DNA of 64,000 nt. It comes from Nymphaea colorata. Its lineage: Eukaryota; Streptophyta; Magnoliopsida; Nymphaeales; Nymphaeaceae. The translations under genes were made by a program, and so were the position numbers. The notes beneath the pieces were generated by a model, which saw only the letters and a program-made list of their open reading frames with translations, searched no databases and was not told the DNA's origin. The stretch is taken from the NCBI RefSeq assembly GCF_008831285.2, contig NC_045142.1, positions 7,230,713 to 7,294,712 on the forward strand. Reading direction: 5' to 3'. The stretch's first letter is position 1; every line of letters starts with the position of its first letter. Shown in pieces: positions 48,376 to 59,803 of the stretch.

Positions 48376-51300
48376 TTAGCCAACACTTTGTAATTTGTAG
48401 CACTTAGCACAACTAATATAGTAAAGGAAATTGACACCTCCCAGCACAGCGAGCATCCAGTAGACATTGTCAAGATGCCCCTGGTTTATATCATCGTTAA
48501 GCCATTCTGTTGCTTTTCCAACCAGATCTACAACAGTTGCACTCAAGTAAAACCCAATTCCCATTGTCAATGACATCATGGAGGTGCCTGTGTTCTTAAG
48601 TGATGCTGGGAATTCTTGGTAGTACAAACTCACTTGCCCTGGATAGTAGAAAGCTGAGGCAGCTCCAATGAGAGCAAGTGGTGGCATTAGCCAAAGGGCT
48701 GTCATTGGTGCCATTACCTCAGGCCCATCTCCAAGCCCATGTATATGCACTGCTTGCAGCCTCCTTCTTTCAACATATGCCATGGCAGCCAAGCCAACAA
48801 TGTTTACAACATGTCCTACACCAATAAGATTAAGGATTGTAGGGGACCGACGGGTAATGATTCGGCAAAATGTGTAAAAGAATCTGTCGATTATTGGTAG
48901 GAAGATCACCATGCTGACAAAAACAAAAACCTGGAAAGAAGCAGCAGGGATCTTAAAGTGACGACTTAAAGAGCGGTCCATTGTAAGGGCCTGCAAAATT
49001 GTGAGATTAGCCTGAATGCCAGTGGCAACATTGAGGAAGATCCCAGTGGACCACAGAGGAAACAATTTGAGCAAAGTCTTGAGGTCCTCAACTTCTCGGA
49101 TGGTGCAGAGTCTCCAGGACTTTGCTATTGAGCCATCTGAATGGATGTCACCCTCTGTTATGACAGCTGCTTTGTTGATGAATCTGTAGAAATAAGAAAG
49201 CTTTCATCATTTTTAAAAGAAGGTACTGTAAGGATTGATGTCACAAGCTGGGGTCTAGTTTAGGAACCACTACCATTATACATAAGGTGTAAATGCTTTG
49301 GTTTGAGATTTAATCAGGATTTCCTGTCTCTCAATTTTTCTTGGTAAGAATCTGATTTCCTTTGTTTTTAGCTTGAACTGAATCTAAAACAGTTTCCACC
49401 TAAAATGTGATGACCAAACAAGTTTTACATCATAAGACAAGCTAAACGGTCTTGGATATTGATGAAATCAGTATCATCAAGCGGCATGTGTTGTACCTCA
49501 AGCTAGAAGTCGGTTCTGGATGCTTGGCCTTTGAATCATTCCCATAATAGTAATTCCCTTCATTCACTGATAATCTAGCTATATTCTTCCGAACTGCACT
49601 GACTACAACATGTGCTAAGCTAACAAAAGGACTGCCTTTTGGCCTCACGTTCCGGTAGCTGCTTTTGCATATAACAAACAGGATGAAACTAATTGCATTG
49701 AGCACTGTACAAGCTCCATAGCCCCAGTTCCATCCCACATTGTCCATGATGTAAACAACTGCTGTGAATGCGACGACCATTCCAATTGTGCTTGAGAAGA
49801 AGAACCAGTTGACGAAAACTTCCTGATCCTTTTTCTTATTAAACTGGTTCGCGCCCATTGCCACAAAGGTGAAGCTTGTACCAGCGGCACCAACGATTGT
49901 TACTCCAAAGGCTAAGCACAGAAAGGAAAACTGAAGCGGCGAGGGGGGCTGACATGGGCCCAATGAATGATCACATGAAGGTGGCCCTAGTGATGGCACC
50001 ACTGTAGTGAACGTTAACAACAGAGTCCCCTGCAAATTGAAAAATTCCTCAGCCTAAAATAAGTTGCTGGAGAATCGGGAAGAATATGGGACGCAAATGC
50101 ATGCTGACCAAGAAGAATCATCAGATATTATTTTCCGTTCTATCTGTATCACATGATATCTGGGATGATTTGCCTACCGATTTATGGAGAACATGCAACC
50201 GCCAGACTCTGTTCTTCCTTCGTGCTTTGAATATTAATTTGATTTACCCAGTTAGGTCCATGTGGATGGGTGCAGAAGGATGTAACTGAATCGGATCCGG
50301 TATCAGAGTTTGTTCATGGTTCATTCAGTTATAGTCTATGTTAAAAGAGAATGATCCTAATCCGACGCATTTTCACCCTCATGGATTCTTCATGGTTCAT
50401 TCAGTTATGTGTTGGGAAAAAAAAAGAAAGAAAGAAGAAGCCTGATACATCGGCAGCTTATAAAAGAAAGAAATAATATCTTTTGTTAGAACCTGTGATT
50501 CAATTGAGCGTGGTTTTGGATTTTTGGGGGGTGTTATGAAAACCGGTTCGCTGGTTCTTCAGTCGAATCGGCCAAGTTGTTTATTTGGTGAATCGACCGA
50601 TGTTGAAACCGTTCAGGAAAAGACAAAAAAATAAGAAAATAGATACAATTTTTTTTTGAGAAAAGTGAACACAAAAAATTATACATCGATAAAAAAATTT
50701 AAAAAAAGAACTTTTTAAAATAATTTATTACCTGACGCATGCCACTCTTGAATCGCCCACCCAATTAGACCGATTCAGTTTGAGTTTTATAACATTGATT
50801 TTCGTTTTTTGTGGTGCACCAAATTCCAGTACAGAATCCGCTTATCCCCTGCACATACACTGTCAGCACTGCAAACTACTGACGTCCTTACTCCTTGCAA
50901 TAATTTGAAATATAACGTTTAATGATGCCTTTCTTATTCCAAAACAGGAGAAATAATTGACTCACTGACTAAAAGCAATGAAATTTCAAGAACACAAGAC
51001 TGAATCTGTATACTGTCCACGAATCCGTCCATGGCCATGTTGTGAGCTGATCGTGAGATTAGCTTTTTGGCCACACCATGCAGAATTCTCGAGATTGAGG
51101 GGAAAACTGAATTGAGTGAAAGGGAAAAAACACTAGATTCAACACAATACATACCAGGGAAGAGATAAGGGTGGATATGGCGATGGTTGAGAAGCACCCC
51201 AGGTAGGAATCGCACAGGACGGCGCCGGCAACCGGCGTCAAGTTCATGAGCGAGTTGATTATGTTGGTAATTTGGGACGCCCTGATACTGTTGATGTTGA

Positions 51301-51889
51301 ACTTATGATCGAGGAACTGCAAGAGGTCTGTGGTTACTCCATAAATGGCAATAGTTGAGCTAAATGAACAGCCTGCAGTTGAAAATGAATGATAATGAGA
51401 ATATTGATTCTGCTGTACTGCTATCAGACGATGAAGCTTCTATAGGCTGAAAAGCCGCTGATTATTCTAATGAAGAGCATGTGGTTGTGAGGAGAAAGCC
51501 GGTGGAGGCTGGCGGAGATGAAGACACACCGATTCCGGTTGTAACTCTGCAACTCTGCACTCTGAAATTTTGTCTACCGTTTTCTCTCAAGGCAGGGGAT
51601 GGCTCTAGGTTCAACTCTCAGGGGTTAGATCTGTTATGTTTCTTGGTCCTCGAAGGGTTCCTCATGGTATCAGACGGATAAAAGAAAAGGAAGCTGTGAG
51701 AGTTCAGTGCCAGGCATTCATACCCCTGATCGGAAAAGTAAAAATTTCGGCTGCTGGAGGCTTACCGATAATCATAAGTGCCGGAATCCATCCACCATCT
51801 CTCCTAAAAGTAGATGGTTGATCCGTTTGCCCTTCCAGTGTTTCCATGGGAAGAGCTGATGTGTTGCCATCGGGGGCTGGAGAAGCCAT
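48376..51889 (-). CDS. Gene E: NPF2 (NAXT-type) transporter, second subgroup, 560 aa
   Basis: Exons are 51766-51889, 51155-51372, 49497-50029 and 48376-49183 (124, 218, 533 and 808 bp), giving 561 codons with stop; introns are 393, 1125 and 313 bp, all GT-AG. The start MASPAPDGNTSALPMETLEG is shared with gene F. DSYLG is at about 96-100; exon 3 has GANQFNKKKDQ, NWFFFSS and DNVGWNWGYG; exon 4 has LLKLFPLWSTGIFLN, MDRSLSRHFKIPAAS, YYQEFPASLKN and WLNDDINQGHLDNVYWML. These place it in the NAXT-type NPF2 clade but in a different subgroup from A-D: exon 1 is shorter, exon 3 is 9 bp longer, and the first-helix motif reads SFSST instead of ExxER. A plasma-membrane nitrate-type transporter by homology; substrate untested. 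No disruption seen. Confidence 0.92.
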
Positions 51890-52909
51890 GCTTGTTTCTC
51901 CTCTTCTTCTCCTTCTGCTCCTTCTCCTGGCTCTCTACTTATTTCAGTGAGGACATCGCCACATGCAACTATGTAAGAGCGTGTAGGAATTGACTTGGAG
52001 AACCACTTGACTTCCTATATCTCCGTGACACTGAACCCATAGCATTTAGAACTTACCGTGGTTGAAGAATTACAGGTTTTTCTCTTCCTGCTCATAAATC
52101 AGAATTCCCTTCATTGCAAAAGCTGTGTTCTTCCTTTCTCCGGCCCAAAATTGTCAGGTTCTTGGTGGGTCATTTTAAGTTGAACTAAAAATACTGCCAT
52201 TGAATTCGAATAGATCAGTTAGCCGCGTGCTGTTGAATCTGGATGGGAAAAAGTTATGGTAATAATAGACAACTGAAAATGATAATGTATTTAGCTAGCG
52301 ACAATACCATTTTATACATAAAAGAGCAGAAAGCAAAAATTAGAGTAATAGAAGACAAATATTTTTAAGTGACAAAACCACTTTATACTAAGAGCAGTTA
52401 CTTTTGGGTCAGATACTGGCCCAAAATCTGCTCTGAATCCAAAGTAGAACCAAATAAACCAAATCCGCTCTGACATTTGTTGTCCTTTTATTTAGTGATT
52501 CAGATCTGGAAACAATGTGGGGCCTCTTATAATAGACTACAAGTTTCCAAATGCACATTTTGGATTTGAATATTAAAAATAAACCTACTTCCTGTTTCCT
52601 ATCATTTGTGATATTCAATTCAATTTAGTTTGGACTTTGGAAAGTGAAGATTAGTGTGCTGAGCTTCCCAATGTCATGCAGCAGGAAAAAAACTCCACAG
52701 CAACTTGCTTCGCCAATAAAATAGTGATTTAACCACAATTCGACCCATGTGGGAGACGAGATTGGAATCATGAGGATAAAGTGCTTCTCAAATTTTGTCA
52801 ATTATTGCACGTCCGAGCAGAAATAGGACAAAAAGTGAACATACTCTCCAATAAAAATCTCTCCCACAAAATCTCTCTCTCTACCAAATGATGGGTAGTC
52901 CTCTTTTCC

Positions 52910-52911
<2 letters not shown>

Positions 52912-53000
<89 letters not shown>
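52912..53000. repeat. (CT)n followed by (TA)n microsatellite
   Basis: A CT dinucleotide run at about 52912-52954 is directly followed by an AT dinucleotide run at about 52963-52999. Confidence 0.95.
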
Positions 53001-53428
53001 CTTGAAATCCTCTCACTATCTTAAGCTCCATCCAATCATGACCGTTTAATGCAATGGTTCGGGTGGATGGATATAATTAAACACACTGATGCAATGGATT
53101 TGGCGTATGGTCCATCCATTCCGAAGGCCCACATTTCGCTTTGTGGGAAGAAAAGAAAGGAAACGTTAGTGAGCAGTGTTACCAATCTCAATTCTTATGG
53201 ACACGACCCGATATAAAATAGATTTGGGGTTCAGCACATGTTTGAATAAAATAACTTTTAAAAGGATATAGTTTTTATTTACCTGGGGAAATCACCAAGC
53301 CTATTCCCTTTCTCCACCGTTAGTTTAATCAAAAGATAAACACTTAGATTTTTATGAAAAAAAGAAGATATGTTTTCGATGAGTTTGAAATAGGGTTTTA
53401 TTAAAATGTTACTTTTAGTTTAGAGGTG

Positions 53429-53860
53429 TAGAGATGTCTTCAAATCGGACATTTTATTATCTATATATGTTTTTTCGAATATTTATATATTCTGATTTGA
53501 ACTTGGATTCAAATGCATATTAAGATGAGTCATATCAAAATCTGAGTCCAAATTCGAAAGCTCCTTTCACAATTTCAATTTGTTTCAAATCCAACTTTTA
53601 AATGGACCTCCAAATCCAAATTTTAAACCAAATTCAACTGACTTTCAAAATGTAAGGGCATCAGATACATAATATATGTCTATCTAAAACTAATTTGATC
53701 CAAAGCTTAATCGAAATCCAATTGATATTTATGTATATTCGAATCCAATCTGATCGGGTGCCATTTTTTAAAGCTAAACCCGGTCTGCTTTTTCCATATC
53801 CAAGTTTTTGTAAATGGGTTGATTAGATGTCTAATGAAAATCGGATATAATGACATCCTT
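53429..53860. mobile_element. Third member of the GATGTC hAT-like family
   Basis: It starts 'tagagatgtcttcaaatcgg' and ends 'ggatataatgacatcctt', which is roughly inverted. The inside has the same ATCCGAATC-type words as the 40979 and 43695 elements. No clear target duplication, so it is probably older. Confidence 0.5.
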
Positions 53861-54017
53861 GTTTTTATCTTGTCACAGAAAACATACAAACCACATTTTA
53901 GAAAAGGGTCAAATAAATCATGTTGTCACAAAACCTAGCTTTCAGTGAACATCGTTTCAAGTTTAAAGGTGACATCTAAGTTTTAGCACGGCCAGTACCA
54001 TTGCTTGATGGGGATTG

Positions 54018-54210
54018 AAGGTGGGGCGAAGCCAAGGGGGGCCTGCATGGGCCCTGGCCCCCTCAAAAAAAATTTAAAAACAAAATTATGTGTAAATTTT
54101 AAAAAATTCCACTTGTTCCATATAAAATTTTGAAAAAAGATATTTCGCTCCATGTCAAAATTTAGAAACTTTAATTGGATTTTCTTTATGAAAAATTTTT
54201 GGTTCCAGAT
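54018..54210. repeat. GGGGCGAAGCCAAGGGGGG dispersed repeat
   Basis: It has a GC-rich head with 'gcctgcatgggccctggccc' and an AT-rich body ('aaaattttgaaaaaagatat'). Same family as the host element at 43667-44247. Confidence 0.45.
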
Positions 54211-55550
54211 TGAATAATTCAAGTTTATGGTAGGTGGTGGAAAATGATGTCCAGGATGCTTTCCAGGATGTTGATGGCGAGATCTTAATATAGAGTTTGA
54301 GTGAAATTGAAATCAGCCGGCCAACATTCAGAAAAGTTTATATATATATATATAGATATATATTTTGCCACTCTAAAAGACTGTCACTAATGGTGCATTC
54401 TCAATCGTTGTCAATAAATTATTGTCACAGAATACGCCATTTACGATAGTTTTAATTTCTAAAAAAGAGCCGGCTGATTTGAATTCCTTTTGAGCTGGTT
54501 TTTACAGTCAACAGTGGGCCACTGTGTTCCTCGAATGAGAACAAGCTAAATGTGATTGACAGCACCTTTTTTGTGCCGGTTGCCTTAAAACTTGGAACGT
54601 GGCAAGCTACTTTCCACATATTGGGGCTGTGATTTGTCTTCCAGCGAGTTACAAGCATTGCGTGTACCGCTTGAAGGGGAGAGCCTTAGGAAGGGACAAA
54701 TGTCTCACGTCTGCAGCGTTCTGCTCGTCCGCAGCCGCAATAATGTCGAAAGAATGGGAGTTCATTGTCGCGTTTGTACGTTGGGACTGCCGACTCTGAG
54801 TCGGAGAACGGTGGCGTTTGATGACCCGTCACCATCGTGTGGTTGAATTTTCTTCAGCCTTATCACATTTTCTCCCCTCCATAGAAACTTCAACTCCTCT
54901 CTTCAATGTTTAACTACTCGTCGCTAAGTTCTGCTTTCATTAGTATAGGGTTGTTTGATGAATTATGGAATTCTAGAACTAAAATTCCCATTGTTGATGA
55001 AATGAAAATTGTGTTAGTAAAGAATTTTGACGTTGGAATTATAGATTCGTTCTTGAATCAAAAGTTCGAAATTATGATTCTACCCTAGAAAGTAGAATTA
55101 TGATTTCAGAATTTTAGAATTTTTTCATGACAAAGATGGGGGCACATGTCAGTTCATCAATTCTAAAATTTTAATTCATATTTTATCAAACACATTAGTT
55201 TTAATTATGGAATCAAAATTCCATACTATCAAACACAAAGGGAAACTTGACCTACAAGTTTCATTCCAATTCCTGTTTGGGGAAAAATTTTGTTTCTAGA
55301 ATTTTAATTCTATAATTAAAACTCACGACGATCAAACGCCGGCTAAAAAATTTACATATTCTATCTTTGGCTTTAACACAAAAGACATGGTAGACATTTG
55401 TCACCACGATATCCACGTATATTTTGTTTTTTGTTTGTACATCCATCATTTCATGAACAAAGCCAAACCTTGCCATATATCTACCAAGATATGACACATC
55501 ATTTTTGATACGTGAAGACATTGAAACGACAGGCTCGTTTACCTAACCGA

Positions 55551-55650
55551 GTAGAAATGTTAATGGATCGGATTTTTAAATGCATCGTTTGCATTCCGGG
55601 TAGAAATGTCAATGGATCGGATTTTCAAATGCATCGTTTGCATTGTTTGC
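55551..55650. repeat. 49-bp tandem repeat, two copies
   Basis: 'gtagaaatgttaatggatcg' at 55551 recurs at 55600 with one change in that word. Confidence 0.85.
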
Positions 55651-57639
55651 CGTATCCATTTACGCCTCCTTGACTCAAACAAAGTTTCAATAAACTACAT
55701 ATTATAAATGACTTGTTTTGCTCTCTTCAACAAACAATTCATATATGTGCGCTTTTCGGCTGCATGGGATAGCTTTGAAGCAAGATTCAAGTGAAATTGT
55801 GACAATGGAAGTGTAAATATTTATCTTCTTTGGAAGGGTCGCACTTATTAAGCATCTATCTATGGTTTAATTAGGGCATGACATCGGGCTGGCCCAGTCC
55901 CAGCCGATTTATTTATCGTTCGGATTTATGCATTTATGTGTTCTACTGAATGAAACCTTTTCCTCTTTCAGTTTTGCCAGTACACGGTGTCGGTCTCCCT
56001 TTTTGTTATAAGGGTATTTTAGTCATTTCATGTTTTAACCATTGCCTCCATACATATATATATATATATATATATAGCAAGCAGTTAATGACCACGAAAA
56101 TCATATGAGACTGACATTTTGATAAAAGTTTGTTTGACCAGTTATGCTTAATTAAATATTATATATATATATATATATAATATGCATGTCAAGCACATGA
56201 AGATTATTATAATGCAAGACATAGTCTTGACTTTTTCCAACGATTAAAAAAAAAAAAGCAGACCTTAATGGCTATTGATTCTTCATATGCCATGATTGAA
56301 CTGTAGGTGGCTTTACGGTGCAATAGCTAGAATTAGGTAAGTGATATCGACATTTGATTTGGGTGCACTTGTCACAATCAATTAGGATAAGTTAAACAAC
56401 GCTGCCGTAAGGTAGCTCCACCCGAAATACAAGTATCGAAAATGGGCTCGTTTAGCTTCCCAGCTTCAGACCTTTTAGTGTACAACTTGGCCTTTATTCA
56501 TCAACAAATGAAACATGAAGTTTCACGATCCCTACGCTTTTTTTTTTTATTATTATTAAATATGGACCTTATTTTGGTCAACAACCGCTAAATAAGAAGA
56601 GCGAATTGTTTGTTATGGTTTTTTACTTGTGACGGTGAAATACTTCGATCATGATCAGCTAGTTGAGTCCTTTAACGGTCACATGTGAAAAGACATAATA
56701 CTCAAGTCACCCTCTTAAATAAGGGCTCAAACTAAATCACTTATGTTCGAAAGCATCAAAATTTATCATTTTCAACATTTTAAAGAATGTCCCTTCTTTC
56801 AGTTTTTGATTTTTACCCAAGAAGAAGAAGGATCACTCCCATTTCCTTCGACTTCATACCATTTTAGCTAAAGTTATGGATCAAATGGGATGGAGATGTT
56901 CAATTGTTTTGAAGCAGTTCGATCAGATGTCAGATACAAATTGGATTTATTGAGAACCCTAACACCAATCAAAATCTCAGGTGTATAGGGTGATCATGGT
57001 GTGGTTATATTCATTCATGATGTAACATGCAAGTCTTCAATCTCTGTTTTTTTCTTTTTTTCCTTTTTTGCACTTTAGAGCATATTCGATTAAGTAAAGT
57101 ACAAGGTTCCATGGAATACTAAGCACTCGTTCAAACACCAACAGAAAATAGTACAAGAAATATGTTGTGTAGAATGTGGTGTTCCACGTACTTGTGCCCT
57201 GTCCACCACGCAGTAGGGTTGCAAATATATTGGATCTAACAAAACAAATTTGAGAAAAATACTTCGAACCAAATTTAGTTCACTTTCAAAATTTCGAGTG
57301 TAATGAGTTTTGTGGTAATGTTGTGCACAATAGAAACTCAACTGAGTTTGTCATATCTAACAATCACTTAAATGCTAAGAAAATCAAGAATAATTTATCC
57401 TTTTAGAGGGCATTTGGTTGGCAAAATATGCCTATATGTGGAGAGGGAAGGTGCTAGAAATTTTCCTTTTTTTGGGTTGGGGGTGGGGGGACTATAATTT
57501 TCAAAGCTTTTTACAAAGGACAAACTACATTTTTCAAAAGTTTAAAAAGCCAAATTAAAATTTTTGAAAACTATAATAATTATTTCTTTTCAAAATATCA
57601 ACAAGATGTCATGGCCCTACCAGCCCCCTTGTCACCACC

Positions 57640-58610
57640 CTTGTTTGCCAAATGTGGTTATTCACAAAATAAATGCAAATGATGCAAATGCAGGACTAGA
57701 TGGATGAGAAGCAACAAACTCAAAATCATGTTTGGTTGTTTCATAACCATCCATGGAGGAAAATTGCATGGAATGAGAACCATTGCCATGTGCTTTGACA
57801 TAAAGTCATTGTTCGAAACCAAATTTCATGTTTTGATGGTTGAAAACAAAAGATACATTATTTTCATCGAATGACTTCTACATTAGAGAATTTGCTAGAT
57901 GTTGCATAATGTCATCTTTAATGCGACTATCATGATACCTTGACATAAAAAAAAAATCTATTTTAGATTACATAAATAACTTGTGAAACCTTGGAATCAA
58001 AGGAAAGTGCCACAATACTTTTGTTGGAATTTTACTATTTTCTATGACCACATTTATATGTTCATTTTCTCTCTCTTCATCAAGCACCTTTCATCTTGAA
58101 GCACCACAAGTTGTGCACACATTTTTATTTGTTGTGTCATTTTAATACAACATGCAACCATTCAAATAGACATGAATCTTGTTGTATTTGAAACTCAAAT
58201 TACCAATTATCTTCTATATCTCATAATATGACGATGGTAACAAGTTTTTATCTGGCAAGGGTTCTTTCAGAAATTCCAACAATGTGGTAAAACTTATTTA
58301 TTCCATCCACATACACTGCATGAGATATAATCGTATGAACGCTGACAATTTTAAAAACTTGTGCCGTGGATTTAACTCTTGCTCAACCTCATTTAAAAGC
58401 TTAAAGAATGTCTTTGTTTCCTCTGAAGTTCCATTGGTGCACTTAACATTACTTCCTTCGTTGTCAACTTCCCTAGTACAATTTATAAATATATCAGTTA
58501 ACAATTCTTGCATATCGATGTCATTTTAATGTTGTGAAGTGCAATACTCATGGTTGACGTATCTTCCCCATGAAAAATTCCCTCCATATAGTTTCGACAA
58601 AAACCATGAG
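57640..58610 (-). mobile_element. CACTA (En/Spm) TNP2-type transposase remnant
   Basis: Minus-strand reading gives, in order: LISHGFCRNYMEGIFHGED (the end of the transposase-associated domain), FFKLLNEVEQELNPRHKFLK, LPDKNLLPSSYYE, IIGNLSFKYNKIHV, CTTCGASR, WHFPLIPR and MAMVLIPCNFPPWM followed by KQPNMILSLL. This is the ordered N-terminal half of a plant TNP2 transposase. Several stops and frameshifts interrupt it, so it is dead. The catalytic half is not present. Confidence 0.85.
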
Positions 58611-58708
58611 AAATCAATTAATACCACCTCAGAGCTTGGTATAGTTTTGATGTCATTTTAATGTTGTGGTGGAGCTTAGTATGCCACCGCAGATACCGAA
58701 CTGAATAC

Positions 58709-59033
58709 TGTTGAAGATAAGTGACGACAGGCTGTTATCGCATTTCCTTTCTTCTCAGTGTTTATATGTTATGTTGTTCCTTTCTTGTTAGTAATCGTAT
58801 CTTAGTGTGATACAATATTTTTGGTATGTGAATTATCCTTGCACCTTTGTTGATATTCTTTCCACTTCTTCTGTTGACCAATTACGTGTATTTTTAAACC
58901 CTTGTGTACTTGGTGAAAGGGTGAGACAAATAGAAGGAAAACACAACTTCTGGCTGCTTGTACTGTGGATACAGGCCTCTAGGTCGAACCATGTTCTCTT
59001 TGTCTATTCATTTTCTTTTCTTTAACTTCTACA
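58709..59033 (+). mobile_element. Copia retrotransposon 5' LTR
   Basis: It begins TGTTGAAG and ends TTCTACA, directly followed by the primer-binding site, giving about 325 bp with TG...CA ends. The 3' part 'aggtcgaaccatgttctctt' then TTAACTTCTACA resembles plant copia LTR ends. No second LTR copy is visible. Confidence 0.7.
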
Positions 59034-59046
59034 TGGTATTAGAGCC
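59034..59046 (+). other. Copia primer-binding site
   Basis: TGGTATTAGAGCC differs at one base from TGGTATCAGAGCC, the usual plant copia site complementary to initiator methionine tRNA. Confidence 0.8.
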
Positions 59047-59691
59047 CAGCATAACCTCTGTTTCCTCTCTTGTTTGTGGAGTTTCTGGTTTTTCGTTTTC
59101 ATCATGGCCAAACAGTCATAGTTCAGAAGGCCAAGGATCCGATAGTCGAGTTGTTGAAAAAAAAATAGTTGTGCAGAAACAAGCCAACCTTGCCAAAGAA
59201 AATCACATCAGTATGGTTGAATGGGAGCAACCATCTAGCACGGTCGAAATAAGCCATGTTTTACCTCACTGGAAAGAACAAATGAAAATATGTTATTGGC
59301 AATATTTACAAACCTACAGAAGATTATCCGACTTTCAAGGAGTGGCATTGCAATAATCATTTGGTGGTGTCTTGGCCTATCAATTTTATGGAGCCCAAAA
59401 TTTCTCAACAATTTATGTTTCTGCCGATCAGATCTAGAGAAAGGCAAAGGATCTTTACAGTGAAAAAAGTGACACTGACCGTATGTTCCAACTCTCTCAA
59501 AATATTCACAGCAAATGGAAGGACAAGCAGCCCCTTGTCGAATATACAGGAGACATGGAAGGTATGTGAGATGAACTCAAATATCTTGTAAGCATGTCTT
59601 CCAGACTTAGATCTAGAGAAAAATTACTTGAGCAACAACAAATTTTTGAGCACCTTGTTTGTCGTAATACTGAGTATGAGGCTGCTCGTTA
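59047..59691 (+). mobile_element. Copia gag fragment, truncated and broken
   Basis: After the primer-binding site the plus strand holds a decayed gag frame. Pieces such as WPINFMEPKISQQFMFLP and MSSRLRSREKLLEQQ are separated by frameshifts and stops; even the likely first ATG (59104) is followed by a TAG after five codons. The sequence ends abruptly at about 59691, where similarity to the gene E 3' flank begins, so the rest of the element is missing. Confidence 0.6.
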
Positions 59692-59803
59692 AACATGGCA
59701 AAATGAAACTTCAAGTCTTACAATTCTAACAAAGCCAATTGTATTCTAATTTACTGGATGTCACTACATTCTGTATCAGAAGCTGACTGATTTAGTAAAG
59801 CCG
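59692..59803. other. 3' flank of gene F
   Basis: Aligns with 48256-48375 after gene E. The similarity begins exactly where the copia fragment stops. Confidence 0.7.

Larger units (their letters stand above)
51890..57640. other. Upstream region of gene E
   Basis: About 51900-52830 aligns with the gene F upstream sequence at 63366-64000, so the promoter was duplicated with the gene. Further out are a (CT)n/(TA)n tract (52912-53000), a hAT-like element (53429-53860), a GGGGC-type repeat (54018-54210), a GC-richer stretch with two overlapping plus-strand frames of no known family (54590-54846), and (TA)n tracts near 56060 and 56165. No gene is supported. Confidence 0.45.

Noticed and set aside
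50086-50289. Plus-strand frame in intron 2 of gene E
   Set aside because: Lies within a well-bounded intron and is not preserved in the closely similar intron 2 of gene F.
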